Origin: Petroclostridium sp. X23
GTDB taxonomy: Bacteria > Bacillota > Clostridia > SK-Y3
Reading direction: 5' to 3'
DNA: 64,000 nt
Assembly: GCF_030013905.1 (NCBI RefSeq)
Contig: NZ_CP124862.1
Coordinates: 1,491,051 to 1,555,050, forward strand
In this document: positions 55,499 through 64,000 of the stretch, one piece after another
Layout of the letters: the number at the start of each line of letters is the position of its first letter
How positions within the stretch are numbered: position 1 is the stretch's first letter
The notes under the pieces: model-generated
What the model was told of the DNA's origin: nothing
What the model saw: only the letters and a program-made list of their open reading frames with translations
Databases searched by the model: none
Translations under genes and position numbers: made by a program

Positions 55499-55927
55499 TT
55501 AATTGATACGACTGTTTTTAATTGCATGCATACCTTTTTCCGCTACAGTTTTGATTCCATGGGCGATTATTTTAGCAGTGGAAATCCCCATAAGTTTTAC
55601 ATAATTTTTAATCATTCTAATATCGTTTTTAACGATATCTATTGTCAGATTACACTCTGACAGCAGCCCTGCAAACTTATCTTCTTTATATGAACTGATG
55701 ACTTTATACAAAACCGTTAGAATCACCAATATATCATCCAACTGCCCAATCACAGGAACCACCCCGGGAATAAGATCAATAGGAGATATGGCATAGCCTA
55801 TCGCTCCATATAGCATGATTCTATGCCCTCTCTTTAATCCGGCACTCCTGAATACTTTATATAGCAGCTTGGTGTATTGTGGTAATCTCTTGATAATTTC
55901 AATCATATCATCAGAAAACTTTTCCAT
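55499..55927 (-). CDS. DUF1232 (YkvA-like) membrane protein
   Basis: 142 residues. Contains the DUF1232 signature YAISPIDLIPGVVPVIGQLDDILVI over residues ~45-75, a hydrophobic hairpin. The rest is helical and basic. Function unknown for the family. It converges with the LysR gene, the two stops being 16 bases apart. Confidence 0.88.
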   Translation of the reverse strand: MEKFSDDMIEIIKRLPQYTKLLYKVFRSAGLKRGHRIMLYGAIGYAISPIDLIPGVVPVIGQLDDILVILTVLYKVISSYKEDKFAGLLSECNLTIDIVKNDIRMIKNYVKLMGISTAKIIAHGIKTVAEKGMHAIKNSRIN

Positions 55928-56045
55928 GTTATTCTCCTAAATTTTATATCAATAATTTATTATGAGTATAGACTATATATAAAAACTTTATAGCTATTAT
56001 TAACCAATATAATAATTCTTGTTTTAATATATCTGTTTTATTATC

Positions 56046-56119
56046 GTAGGGGTGGACGACCCTGTCCACCCGCTGGACTATTACTGTATCTGCGGGCGGA
56101 CAGAGTCGTCCGCCCCTAC
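56046..56119. repeat. Long hairpin repeat, family B copy 4
   Basis: Same palindrome as 39400-39473: GTAGGGGTGGACGACCC arm, short loop and GTCGTCCGCCCCTAC arm. Flanks match as well (TTTTATTATC before, GGAATCTTAACTG then GTGATATATA after). Confidence 0.9.
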
Positions 56120-56151
56120 GGAATCTTAACTGTTAGCGTGATATATAGGAG

Positions 56152-56304
56152 GTTGTGAAAAAGTGCTTAATCGTTCGGAAATCTGACACGGGCGGGGCCC
56201 AGGGCCGCAGTTCGGCCAAAAACCAGGCCTGACAGCAGACCAGGGCCCCGCCCATGTCCGATTTCCTCTTCGTGCTGAATCAGACTTTTTCACAGTTTCC
56301 TATA
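56152..56304 (+). repeat. GC-rich palindromic repeat, family A copy 4
   Basis: Reference copy: GTGAAAAAGTGCTTAATCG at one end and GACTTTTTCAC at the other, with the nested dyad GGCCAAAAACCAGGCC and two GGGGCCC blocks. It matches 34540-34684 in reverse. It follows family B copy 4 by 33 bp; together they fill most of the 55928-56332 gap. Confidence 0.85.
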
Positions 56305-56332
56305 ACTTAGAATGCTATATGCTTAGCATTGC

Positions 56333-57073
56333 CTATTTACTATCTTTTTTCATCTTACTTTCAAGAATCTTTTTTGCATTTTCAACCTGCTCTGCTCCCG
56401 GAGATTCTACTCCATGTAAAATATATTTTTCGCCTAAGTTGTCCCATTTATACTCTCCCATTGAATGATATGGAAGCACATCGATTTTTTCTACGTGATT
56501 AAGCTGTCCAATGAAGTCCGCTGCTGCCGTCAGGTCATCCTGCCCGTCGGTATACCCCGGGACCAATACATATCTGATCCAAATAGGTATTCCTTTATCA
56601 GAAACGTGGCGGGCAAACGTCTGTATCTTACTATTGCTTACACCGGTAATCACTTTATGCTTCTCATTAATGGCCTGCTTGATATCTAAAAGTATCAAAT
56701 CGGTATAGCTTAAAAGCTCTTCTACTTTATCGATATCCACAAACCCGGAAGTATCCAGCGCCGTATGTACGCCGATCTCTTTACACCGTTTAAACAGCTC
56801 GGTCACGAACTTAGCTTGAAGTGTCGGTTCTCCCCCGGTGACCGTAATCCCACCACCTGAAAACTTGATAAACTCCATATAACCTTGCAGCTCTTCAAGA
56901 ATTTGGTCAACAGTGACCTCTTTTCCGCCCTTTGCATCCCATGTATCTCTGTTATGGCAGTAGATACATCTTAAAGGACAGCCTTGCATAAATACAATAA
57001 ACCTGATCCCCGGACCGTCTACGGTACCAAAGGTTTCCACCGAATGAATTCTGCCTTTTATTTGTTCAGTCAT
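56333..57073 (-). CDS. pflA: Pyruvate formate-lyase activating enzyme
   Basis: Radical SAM enzyme of 246 residues that installs the glycyl radical on PflB. The cluster motif is CPLRCIYCHN (CxxxCxxC), with TFGTVDGPGIRFIVF before it and the GGEPTLQ and DTSG SAM-binding stretches after it. The ATG at 57071-57073 has AGAGGTGATTTAT upstream; the frame is open to 57082. Downstream of pflB on the same strand, but separated by a 206-bp inverted-repeat element. Confidence 0.96.
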   Translation of the reverse strand: MTEQIKGRIHSVETFGTVDGPGIRFIVFMQGCPLRCIYCHNRDTWDAKGGKEVTVDQILEELQGYMEFIKFSGGGITVTGGEPTLQAKFVTELFKRCKEIGVHTALDTSGFVDIDKVEELLSYTDLILLDIKQAINEKHKVITGVSNSKIQTFARHVSDKGIPIWIRYVLVPGYTDGQDDLTAAADFIGQLNHVEKIDVLPYHSMGEYKWDNLGEKYILHGVESPGAEQVENAKKILESKMKKDSK

Positions 57074-57090
57074 ATAAATCACCTCTTTTT

Positions 57091-57276
57091 AGTGGGGAGT
57101 GGATAGTGAGGAGTGGGGAGCACATCCTAGTTCTAAAAACCTTCTATCTCACTCCGAATTAATTATTAATAATAAGTTATGCCTTAATCATCTTTATATA
57201 ATTTGATAATAGTATTATAATTGTCCCTACTTTTTAATTATAAATACTCCCCACTATCCACTCCTCACTCCCCACT
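57091..57276. repeat. Inverted-repeat element between pflB and pflA
   Basis: 30-bp arms made of GAGTGGGGAGTGG-type units (57091-57120 and, inverted, 57247-57276) flank an AT-rich centre of ~125 bp. The units appear in different order in the two arms. Related single sequence at 59613-59650. Confidence 0.75.
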
Positions 57277-57279
57277 TTA

Positions 57280-59508
57280 TTAAATCTTCTGATGGAATGT
57301 TCTATTAATCACATCCAACTGCTGTTCCTTTGTAAGCTTTATAAAATTCACTGCATAACCTGATACCCTAATGGTAAGCTGAGGATACTTTTCAGGATGT
57401 TCCATCGCATCCAACAGCATTTCCCTTTCAAATACATTTACATTGATGTGATGTCCGCCTTTGCTGAAATATCCGTCTAATAACGCTTTCAGGTTATTAA
57501 TCCTTTCTTCTTTATCCTTGCCCAATGCCTTTGGAATAATGGAGAAAGTATAGGAAATACCGTCTTGCGCATATTCATATGGAAGCTTCGCAACAGAGCT
57601 CAATACTGCCAACGCACCTTTAATATCTCTGCCATGCATTGGATTGGCACCCGGCGCAAGCGGTTCCCCGGATTTCCTTCCATCCGGCGTGTTTCCTGTC
57701 TTTTTTCCATATACCACATTGGACGTAATGGTCAGAATGGATAGGGTAGGCATAGAGTCCCTATACGTCCGCTGCTTTCTCAATTTATTCATAAACATTT
57801 TGACTACATATGTTGCAATACTATCCACACGTTCATCATTATTGCCAAATTTAGGGTAGTCTCCTTCAACTTCATAGTCTACCACAATTCCTTCATGATT
57901 TCTAATAGTTTTTACTTTTGCATGTTTCATTGCGCTTAATGAATCAACAACTACCGATAGACCGGCAATCCCGCAAGCCATGGTTCTTAGTATTTCTCTA
58001 TCATGAAGCGCCATTTGAATTCTTTCATAGGCATACTTGTCATGCATGTAATGAATCAAATTCAGCGTATTCATATATAATCTTGCCAGCCAATCCAAAG
58101 TAGTATCAAACCGTTCCATCACTTCATCATAATCAAGATATTCCGACTTTATTCCATAGAACTTCGGTCCTACCTGAATGCCTGTCATCTCATCTCTTCC
58201 GCCATTGATCGCATATAATAGCGCTTTTGCGAGATTACACCTTGCACCGAAGAACTGCATTTGTTTCCCTAATCTCATGGCCGAAACACAGCATGCAATT
58301 CCATAGTCATCTCCGTAATGGTGTCGCATAATATCGTCACTCTCATATTGAATGGAACTGGTATCAATAGAAACCTTTGTACAGAACTTCTTAAAATTTT
58401 CCGGCAAATTTACAGACCATAAGACAGTCATATTGGGTTCCGGTGCCGGCCCTATATTATATAAAGTATTTAAAAATCTGAAGGATGTCTTTGTAACCAA
58501 CGGTTTGCCATCAAGACTCATCCCTCCGATACATTCGGTAACCCAAGTTGGATCTCCACTGAACAGCTTGTCATATTCGGGCGTACGTAAAAATCTCACA
58601 ATTCTTAGTTTGATGACAAATTGGTCGATTAATTCTTGTGCTTCTTCCTCTGTCAGCCTTTCATCTCTAATATCTTTTTCAATATAAATATCCAGAAAAG
58701 CTGATACTCTCCCTAAGCTCATTGCCGCACCATTTTGCTCCTTCACCGCCGCAAGATACGCGAAATACAGCCACTGTACCGCTTCTTTCGCGTTAGATGC
58801 GGGCCTGGAAATATCAAAACCGTAATAGCTTGCCATTTCCTTTAATTCGTTCAATGCTTTGATTTGTTCAGTGACTTCTTCCCTTTCTCGCGTTGCCTTT
58901 TCATCAAAGAAATCATATTCCATCATGGTTTTTTCTTCTTCTTTTTCCTTGATTAGAAAATTTACACCATATAACGGTACTCTGCGATAATCCCCAATAA
59001 TTCTTCCCCGGCCGTATGCATCGGGCAGACCCGTGATAATACCTGCTTTCTTAGCTCTTCTCATTTCAGGAGTATACACATCATACACCCCCGCATTATG
59101 CGTCTTTCTAAACTTTGTGAAAATCTCAACCGCATCAGGGTCTATCTCTCCCCCAAACGCTTCAACACCCTTTTGCACCATTCTCATCCCACCGAATGGC
59201 ATAATGGCGCGTTTTAAAGGCTCATCGGTTTGCAGCCCGACTACTACCTCGTTTTCTTTATCAATATAACCCGCATTGTGAGCGGAAATGGTAGATATGG
59301 TATGTACATCTACTGCTAAAGTACCGCCTTTCTTCCTTTCCTCTTCCAACAATTGAGTGATCTTATCCCATATCTTCTTGGTTCGTTCACTCGGCCCCAC
59401 AAGAAAGCTGTCATCTCCTTCATATGGGGTAATATTCTTTATAATAAAATTCCGAACATCGATTTCAGAATTCCAATTTCCGGTTTTAAATCCTTCCCAC
59501 TGATGCAT
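57280..59508 (-). CDS. pflB: Formate C-acetyltransferase (pyruvate formate-lyase)
   Basis: Glycyl-radical enzyme, 742 residues, that converts pyruvate and CoA to acetyl-CoA and formate in anaerobes. The catalytic Cys pair is in GIACCVSAM, and the radical Gly near the C-terminus in [10 protein letters not shown]-terminal [15 protein letters not shown] and the region [19 protein letters not shown] are typical. GGAGTGGAGTGTT precedes the ATG at 59506-59508. The activase follows. It supports an anaerobic, mixed-acid fermentation. Confidence 0.97.
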   Translation of the reverse strand: MHQWEGFKTGNWNSEIDVRNFIIKNITPYEGDDSFLVGPSERTKKIWDKITQLLEEERKKGGTLAVDVHTISTISAHNAGYIDKENEVVVGLQTDEPLKRAIMPFGGMRMVQKGVEAFGGEIDPDAVEIFTKFRKTHNAGVYDVYTPEMRRAKKAGIITGLPDAYGRGRIIGDYRRVPLYGVNFLIKEKEEEKTMMEYDFFDEKATREREEVTEQIKALNELKEMASYYGFDISRPASNAKEAVQWLYFAYLAAVKEQNGAAMSLGRVSAFLDIYIEKDIRDERLTEEEAQELIDQFVIKLRIVRFLRTPEYDKLFSGDPTWVTECIGGMSLDGKPLVTKTSFRFLNTLYNIGPAPEPNMTVLWSVNLPENFKKFCTKVSIDTSSIQYESDDIMRHHYGDDYGIACCVSAMRLGKQMQFFGARCNLAKALLYAINGGRDEMTGIQVGPKFYGIKSEYLDYDEVMERFDTTLDWLARLYMNTLNLIHYMHDKYAYERIQMALHDREILRTMACGIAGLSVVVDSLSAMKHAKVKTIRNHEGIVVDYEVEGDYPKFGNNDERVDSIATYVVKMFMNKLRKQRTYRDSMPTLSILTITSNVVYGKKTGNTPDGRKSGEPLAPGANPMHGRDIKGALAVLSSVAKLPYEYAQDGISYTFSIIPKALGKDKEERINNLKALLDGYFSKGGHHINVNVFEREMLLDAMEHPEKYPQLTIRVSGYAVNFIKLTKEQQLDVINRTFHQKI

Positions 59509-59612
59509 AACACTCCACTCCTATTCCTTGATCTTAATAATATATATACCCATTTTCCCAAAAAACAAATCTATATTAAATGCATTAAAGATTTTACATG
59601 GAATATATTGCT

Positions 59613-59650
59613 TAGTGAGGAGAGCATAAAAACTCCCCACTCCCCACTAA
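59613..59650. repeat. Short GGGGAGTGG-family repeat
   Basis: AGTGAGGAG, a short spacer and ACTCCCCACTCCCCACT form a small inverted pair upstream of the pflB start region. Confidence 0.5.
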
Positions 59651-59764
59651 ATGATTGCTAAGTAATTGTCTTTTTATACTAGCATTCCCATCTATTTTTT
59701 GGTAAAATAAAGTTTGCATTTGTATTTATTTGTTGAATGATAGCAGCGGATGGGAGGACTAAAG

Positions 59765-60907
59765 ATGAAACAGCAAATGAAAAATTATATCCATCGCCTT
59801 TTACAACATTTTTTGTATGACATATTAAGACCATATATTGTTCGCTTTGTCAGACATTTTATTAAACACCACTTGGCCTATCTTATCATTTTTATTGCCG
59901 TTTCATCTAGCTTGATTGTTTTATCCCCAGGTAAAACCAGCTTAGAAAATATTTATCCGCCTGATACATCCCAAACGCCGGACAACCCGATTATTGACCG
60001 GACATCGTTGACCAACTTTGGGCAGGATATAATGAATGGAAGAACCATATTACTGGTAACCGATAATCCGTATTGGGATAAAGTCATGATTAAAGGCTCT
60101 ATCCCTGCTGATTTTAAAATACAGAGCCAAAGCAGCCCATATATTATCGAACTGCCTGAAAACTTTATTGAAAAAATCAATAATGAAGAGGTTAACAGCG
60201 TATTTTCAAAATCAATTGAAGGAATGAGTGTTCAATCCATATATGATGCACAGTATATTTATATTAACTGCCAAAAAAATTATCCTTTACGCATATATGT
60301 CGACACTGTTGATACGAATATTCTTCATATTGATATCGCAAAAACTGAAAATCCTTATCACTCATTGGTTGTGATAGACCCGGGACACGGCGGCAGTGAC
60401 CCTGGTGCCATCAACGGAGATGTATGTGAGAAAGATATTGTACTGGATATCGCATTAAGGATGGAGCATAAATTAAAAGATTTGGGTGTGAATACTGTCT
60501 ATACCCGCAGTACGGATAAGGAGCTGTATCACCGTTGGATTACCGACTATACTAACTTTTTAAAGCCGGATGCTTTTGTTTCCATTCATAATAATAGCTA
60601 TGAAGAACCGGGGCCTAACGGAATTGCAACATATTATTATACTACAGGAGATTATCAGAAGAAAGAAAGAATCAGCCTCGCCCAAACACTGCAGGACAGC
60701 CTGATAAAGGAATTTCCTAAATGGACGGATATGGGCATTGAAAAAAGAGATTATTGGGTTGTGAGAAAAAGTGACCATCCCGGTGCCCTTATTGAGTTTG
60801 GATATATTTCCAACCCCAATGACCTTGCAAATCTTATAAAGCCTGAAATACGGGAAAGAGCGTCTAATGCCATTGCTGCAGGTATTAACAGCTTTTTAAA
60901 AAAATAA
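59765..60907 (+). CDS. N-acetylmuramoyl-L-alanine amidase (CwlD-like, Amidase_3)
   Basis: Membrane-anchored cell-wall hydrolase of 380 residues. One N-terminal helix (HLAYLIIFIAVSSSLIVLS), a ~150-residue middle domain, then the zinc amidase domain with VVIDPGHGGSDPGAINGDVCEKD, FVSIHNNSYEE and LIEFGYISNPNDL, which supply the zinc ligands and catalytic Glu. Similar proteins trim peptidoglycan during sporulation or germination. The ATG at 59765 follows GGGAGGACTAAAG. The nucleoid-associated protein gene follows 18 bp later. Confidence 0.93.
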   Translation: MKQQMKNYIHRLLQHFLYDILRPYIVRFVRHFIKHHLAYLIIFIAVSSSLIVLSPGKTSLENIYPPDTSQTPDNPIIDRTSLTNFGQDIMNGRTILLVTDNPYWDKVMIKGSIPADFKIQSQSSPYIIELPENFIEKINNEEVNSVFSKSIEGMSVQSIYDAQYIYINCQKNYPLRIYVDTVDTNILHIDIAKTENPYHSLVVIDPGHGGSDPGAINGDVCEKDIVLDIALRMEHKLKDLGVNTVYTRSTDKELYHRWITDYTNFLKPDAFVSIHNNSYEEPGPNGIATYYYTTGDYQKKERISLAQTLQDSLIKEFPKWTDMGIEKRDYWVVRKSDHPGALIEFGYISNPNDLANLIKPEIRERASNAIAAGINSFLKK

Positions 60908-60925
60908 TGATATGAGGTATAAATA

Positions 60926-61939
60926 ATGAATGACGATATTTCTATAAAAAAAATGATTGTTCATATTCTGGATAACAATTTGCAAATGCCGGTTTTATCA
61001 ATGAGAGAACATCCTGAAGACAATGAAACAAATGAATTTATTAAAAAACATATTGGAAAATTATTCAAAGATGACCATCTAAAAGATGCACAATTTATTT
61101 CTATAGATAATAAAGTTGAAAATTTATGTCAGGAACTGGCCAACGCGCAAGATCAGTTCATCCGGATAACCTCTGAAATCGGAAGTATTCTATTTGATAT
61201 CATGATCAAACACGTGGATATTCCTTCTGCAGATTTGATATGCTGCCTATTCAAGGCAGGGAACACTACATATTTGGCAATCCTAAAGTTCAACTATAAG
61301 CATTCATTTATTCATTATATACAATCAGATGAATCGGGTACTATCAACTCCATCATCAAACAAAAGACAACCTTACCCGGAGAGAACCAAAAAGTAGAAG
61401 AATATGCATTGGTCAATTTAAATGATTTCAGTATTAAACTTGTGGAAAAGAAATATGAAATCAATGGGGAAAAGACTTTTTACTTTTCCGACCTTTTCTT
61501 AAAGTGCACAACTAAAATTTCTACCGCGGAAAAGGTAAAATTATTTACCAAGGCGACCGAAAAATTTCAAAAGCAGTATTTCGAAGAAGACTATACCAAA
61601 CCTGTTGAAATACGAAAAGCAGTTGCCGACAGCATCGAAGAAAAGGAAGTCATAGATGTAATGAACGTGGCAGATAATGTCTTCAGGCAAAACCCGGAAC
61701 TAAAGCAGGAATACCTGGAAGAGATCCGAAAAACCGGATTAAAAGATACAATGATTGAAGTCAGTGAAAAAATAGCGGAGAAAACATTTAAAAGGCAAAA
61801 GATAAAAACCGATACAGGTATTGAAATCAATTTACCTGTTGAATACTACGGCAACAAAGATAGGATTGAGTTTATTAATAATCCTGACGGCACTATTTCT
61901 ATTGTTATTAAAAATATTGGGAAAATAAGCGATAAATAG
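60926..61939 (+). CDS. Nucleoid-associated protein of the NdpA (37-kDa) family
   Basis: 337 residues; matches the NdpA/YejK family (PF04245) along its length: IKKMIVHILDNNLQMPVLS at the start, DLFLKCTTKISTAEKVKLF in the middle and an Arg/Lys-rich C-terminal third. YejK-type proteins bind DNA in Escherichia coli. GAGGTATAAATA precedes the ATG. Follows the amidase on the same strand and is probably co-transcribed. Confidence 0.8.
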   Translation: MNDDISIKKMIVHILDNNLQMPVLSMREHPEDNETNEFIKKHIGKLFKDDHLKDAQFISIDNKVENLCQELANAQDQFIRITSEIGSILFDIMIKHVDIPSADLICCLFKAGNTTYLAILKFNYKHSFIHYIQSDESGTINSIIKQKTTLPGENQKVEEYALVNLNDFSIKLVEKKYEINGEKTFYFSDLFLKCTTKISTAEKVKLFTKATEKFQKQYFEEDYTKPVEIRKAVADSIEEKEVIDVMNVADNVFRQNPELKQEYLEEIRKTGLKDTMIEVSEKIAEKTFKRQKIKTDTGIEINLPVEYYGNKDRIEFINNPDGTISIVIKNIGKISDK

Positions 61940-62009
61940 ACCTACCGGTGACTATAGATAATTAAATTAAAACTTGTAATTTGCCTGGTTATATATCATG
62001 TGAACTTTC

Positions 62010-62036
62010 GTAGGGGCGGACGACTCTGTCCGCCCG
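62010..62036. repeat. Single-arm remnant, family B copy 5
   Basis: GTAGGGGCGGACGACTCTGTCCGCCC only, with the AT-rich left flank (GTTATATATCATGTGAAC) resembling other copies. Lies between the two convergent genes ending at 61939 and 62061. Confidence 0.75.
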
Positions 62037-62060
62037 TTGATAACGCAATAATATATTCTG

Positions 62061-62540
62061 CTATATACACCCTTCATCTGAAAAACTCTCAGTTAGCATA
62101 TCCACATACATTTCATCTTTAACCATTTCATAATATCTGATAATATTGAAATATATAAAACCTATCAATATCGCAAACATAAAAATCCCCAGCCATACCG
62201 GATTTATTCCAAAAAAGATATATGTAAGGCATGCTCCCATCAAACAAAAACATGTCTGTGCTACGAGTATATTATCTTCCAGACAATAGTCGACATATTT
62301 TTCTTTATTCGTCCTGCAGCGAAGTTTCCCTTGATTCCGGTAAAAAATATCTTGTTTTGTCTTCTTCATCGCAATATTATCTATGCATGACTTTAACGGT
62401 ACCATCAGCAAAGCGCCTGCTAATCCAAATACAAAAGACATAGCCGCCACGAGCAATATCATGCTGGAGGCAAACTTAAATAGTATTCCAGGTATTGATG
62501 TCAAAGCTGCTATAATAATTAAGAACAATAATAAATTCAT
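62061..62540 (-). CDS. Polytopic membrane protein, family not recognised
   Basis: 159 residues with about four hydrophobic segments (2-25, 27-50, 90-110, 115-135) and a Lys/Arg-rich loop (NIAMKKTKQDIFYRNQGKLRCRTNKEK) between the second and third. Several cysteines in membrane positions. ATAGGAGGGGGAAG precedes the ATG at 62538-62540, so it is likely to be expressed. I do not recognise the family; it stands divergent from the YcdB-like gene. Confidence 0.6.
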   Translation of the reverse strand: MNLLLFLIIIAALTSIPGILFKFASSMILLVAAMSFVFGLAGALLMVPLKSCIDNIAMKKTKQDIFYRNQGKLRCRTNKEKYVDYCLEDNILVAQTCFCLMGACLTYIFFGINPVWLGIFMFAILIGFIYFNIIRYYEMVKDEMYVDMLTESFSDEGCI

Positions 62541-62692
62541 CTTCCCCCTCCTATACCCTGCATATATATTTTATTCCAATTTATCTTCCTCGTCTACTTA
62601 TTCCATATAAATTTTTTTAATTTCCGTGGAACTTTTAAGCAAATCGCGAGTCTAACCAAATAAAAACAAAAAATAATGAAGAGGTGATCTAA

Positions 62693-64000
62693 GTGAAAAA
62701 GAAAATCGCACTACTTATGACAATTATCATGCTAACAGCATGCCTGCTGCCATCCTTAAGTTTGGCTGCCGATGACCAAGGACTGGAGAAAGCTATTAAA
62801 ACAACAAAAGAAAAATTCACCATCCCAAGTACCCTGACAGAATTCAACTATACCTCATTTACTGAAAACAATAAACAAACCTGGCAGCTCACCTGGAATA
62901 GCAAGGACGGTTTAGATGGGAATATGCATGTGAGAATCGATAATGACGGCAACATTCTTAGCTATAATTACTATAAGCCTTATCAGTATGACCAAAGGAA
63001 GCTCCCAAAGATAAGCAAACAAGAAGCAAAGACAAAAGCAGAGCAATTCATCAAATATATACACCCTGAAATCGCTTCTCAACTGAAATATATGGAGAAT
63101 ATCGATAATACATTGATGCAGCCTACATATTATTTTAATTATGTAAGGTTGGTTAACGGCATTCCCGTGCCCAATGATAATGTATTTGTTGAAGTAAACA
63201 CAGAGACCGGTGAAGTTCAAAGTTTTTATTACAACTGGACCAAGGACCGTGTTTTCCCGGATGCAAATAAGGCAATTACGCTGAAAGATGCGCAGGAAGC
63301 TTACAAGAAAAATCTGGGTTTAAGATTGATTTATAACTACACATATGATAACGACCAACTGAAAACCTATGCCGTATATACGGCAAAATATCCGTACGGT
63401 TATGATATAGACGCACTGACCGGCAATAAGTTAGAAACCTCTGCTCCTTATTATTTGTATGGTGATGGAGGCGGAATGGGATACCGCGAACAAGCTAAAG
63501 CGGAAGAACCGGTACTTACCCCGGAAGAAATGAATGCGGTTGAAGAAGCATCTTCTCTGATGAGTCAGGCCAAAGCAGAAAAAATCGCAAGAGATTTTAA
63601 GACATTGGAACTTACAGATGAATTTAAGCTCATGAATGCCAATTTATCCCGCCATTGGCCCGTAAAACAGGATTTTATCTGGCAGCTTTATTTTGAAAAA
63701 GCATCTAGCGATAAGGCGAACGATTATCAGTATGTTAGTGTAACCATTAACGCAAAAACCGGAGAGATTAAAGCATTCTACCAAAATGGCCCGTATAAAG
63801 GTGAAGAAGAAGGCGTTTATGACCAAGACGCTGCAAAAGAAGCTGTAGAAAAATTTATTAAGCAAATACAGCCGGAAAAATTCGGCCAAACGGAATTTGA
63901 TGATACTTACACAGGTGATGTAATCATCTATGCGTCCAGTACAAAACCAACCCAATATAACTTTAGATATCTGCGGAAAGTAAATGATGTCTTGTTCCCG
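62693..64000 (+). CDS. Exported YcdB/YcdC-repeat protein, 3' end outside window
   Basis: Starts with GTG at 62693 (GAAGAGGTGATCTAA upstream) and stays open to the window end, at least 436 residues. A signal peptide is clear: KKKIALLMTIIMLTACLLPSLSLAA. The mature part is made of repeated PepSY-like units with pairs such as ISKQEAKTKAEQFI and VNTETGEVQSFYYNW, then TGEIKAFYQNG, as in the YcdB/YcdC-repeat family (PF16244). Such proteins are surface or spore-coat-associated in spore-formers; function is unproven. The Cys in the signal region is not in a typical lipobox. Confidence 0.8.
   Translation, partial: MKKKIALLMTIIMLTACLLPSLSLAADDQGLEKAIKTTKEKFTIPSTLTEFNYTSFTENNKQTWQLTWNSKDGLDGNMHVRIDNDGNILSYNYYKPYQYDQRKLPKISKQEAKTKAEQFIKYIHPEIASQLKYMENIDNTLMQPTYYFNYVRLVNGIPVPNDNVFVEVNTETGEVQSFYYNWTKDRVFPDANKAITLKDAQEAYKKNLGLRLIYNYTYDNDQLKTYAVYTAKYPYGYDIDALTGNKLETSAPYYLYGDGGGMGYREQAKAEEPVLTPEEMNAVEEASSLMSQAKAEKIARDFKTLELTDEFKLMNANLSRHWPVKQDFIWQLYFEKASSDKANDYQYVSVTINAKTGEIKAFYQNGPYKGEEEGVYDQDAAKEAVEKFIKQIQPEKFGQTEFDDTYTGDVIIYASSTKPTQYNFRYLRKVNDVLFP

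Overview
The window reads as a low-GC, spore-forming, anaerobic clostridial (Firmicutes) chromosome. The signs are AT-rich intergenic DNA, strong AGGAGG-type ribosome sites, a GerM-type lipoprotein, a sporulation-type cell-wall amidase, pyruvate formate-lyase with its activase, many PTS proteins, an Flp/Tad pilus without an outer-membrane secretin, and a long single-chain FGAM synthase. I saw no rRNA, tRNA, CRISPR array, prophage or transposase gene. The species cannot be named from this.

Bases 1-17250 are an accessory sugar-catabolism island on the minus strand. A LevR-type sigma-54 activator (14392-17232) lies upstream of a mannose-family PTS split into two units. EIIB-EIIC-EIID (11698-13860) ends in a terminator. 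EIIA-EIIB-EIIA' (9928-11264) continues into a class II aldolase, an iron alcohol dehydrogenase, a zinc alcohol dehydrogenase, a dedicated HPr and Enzyme I, and a short-chain dehydrogenase. Each unit is preceded by a GG-N10-GC (-24/-12) sigma-54 promoter. Beyond a terminator lie an orphan sugar ABC ATPase and an AraC-type response regulator cut by the window edge.

Bases 17460-24487 hold a second HPr paired with a chemoreceptor-like protein, then uvrC, a third HPr that resembles Crh, a MinJ-like PDZ membrane protein and an ECF transporter S component with a structured leader. The three HPr proteins differ at the two phosphorylation sites: His15/Ser46, His15/Asn46 and Tyr15/Ser46. Bases 24488-29342 are the conserved gerM-rph-rdgB block, an ABC-F ATPase and a 50-residue membrane protein. 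Bases 29497-37400 are a complete-looking Flp/Tad pilus operon (two pilins, TadE, TadG-like, CpaB, receiver-TadZ fusion, TadA, TadB, TadC, then a DUF192 protein) without a prepilin peptidase.

Bases 37697-49742 are mostly housekeeping: cupin, amidohydrolases, LspA, NUDIX hydrolase, PepV, the S-adenosylhomocysteine/adenosine salvage set (ahcY, SAH deaminase, purine nucleoside phosphorylase), a second chemoreceptor and an XRE regulator. Bases 50051-64000 hold an orphan small protein with a double-glycine leader, purL, a LysR regulator, DUF1232, pflA/pflB, the amidase, a nucleoid-associated protein, an unknown membrane protein and a YcdB/YcdC-repeat protein cut by the window end.

From about 34 kb onward the intergenic DNA carries several families of palindromic, MITE-like repeats. 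One separates two tad genes and another supplies the stop codon of a gene. The points most worth following up are the HPr trio, the HPr-chemoreceptor pair, the double-glycine peptide, the split sigma-54 PTS island and the repeat families.
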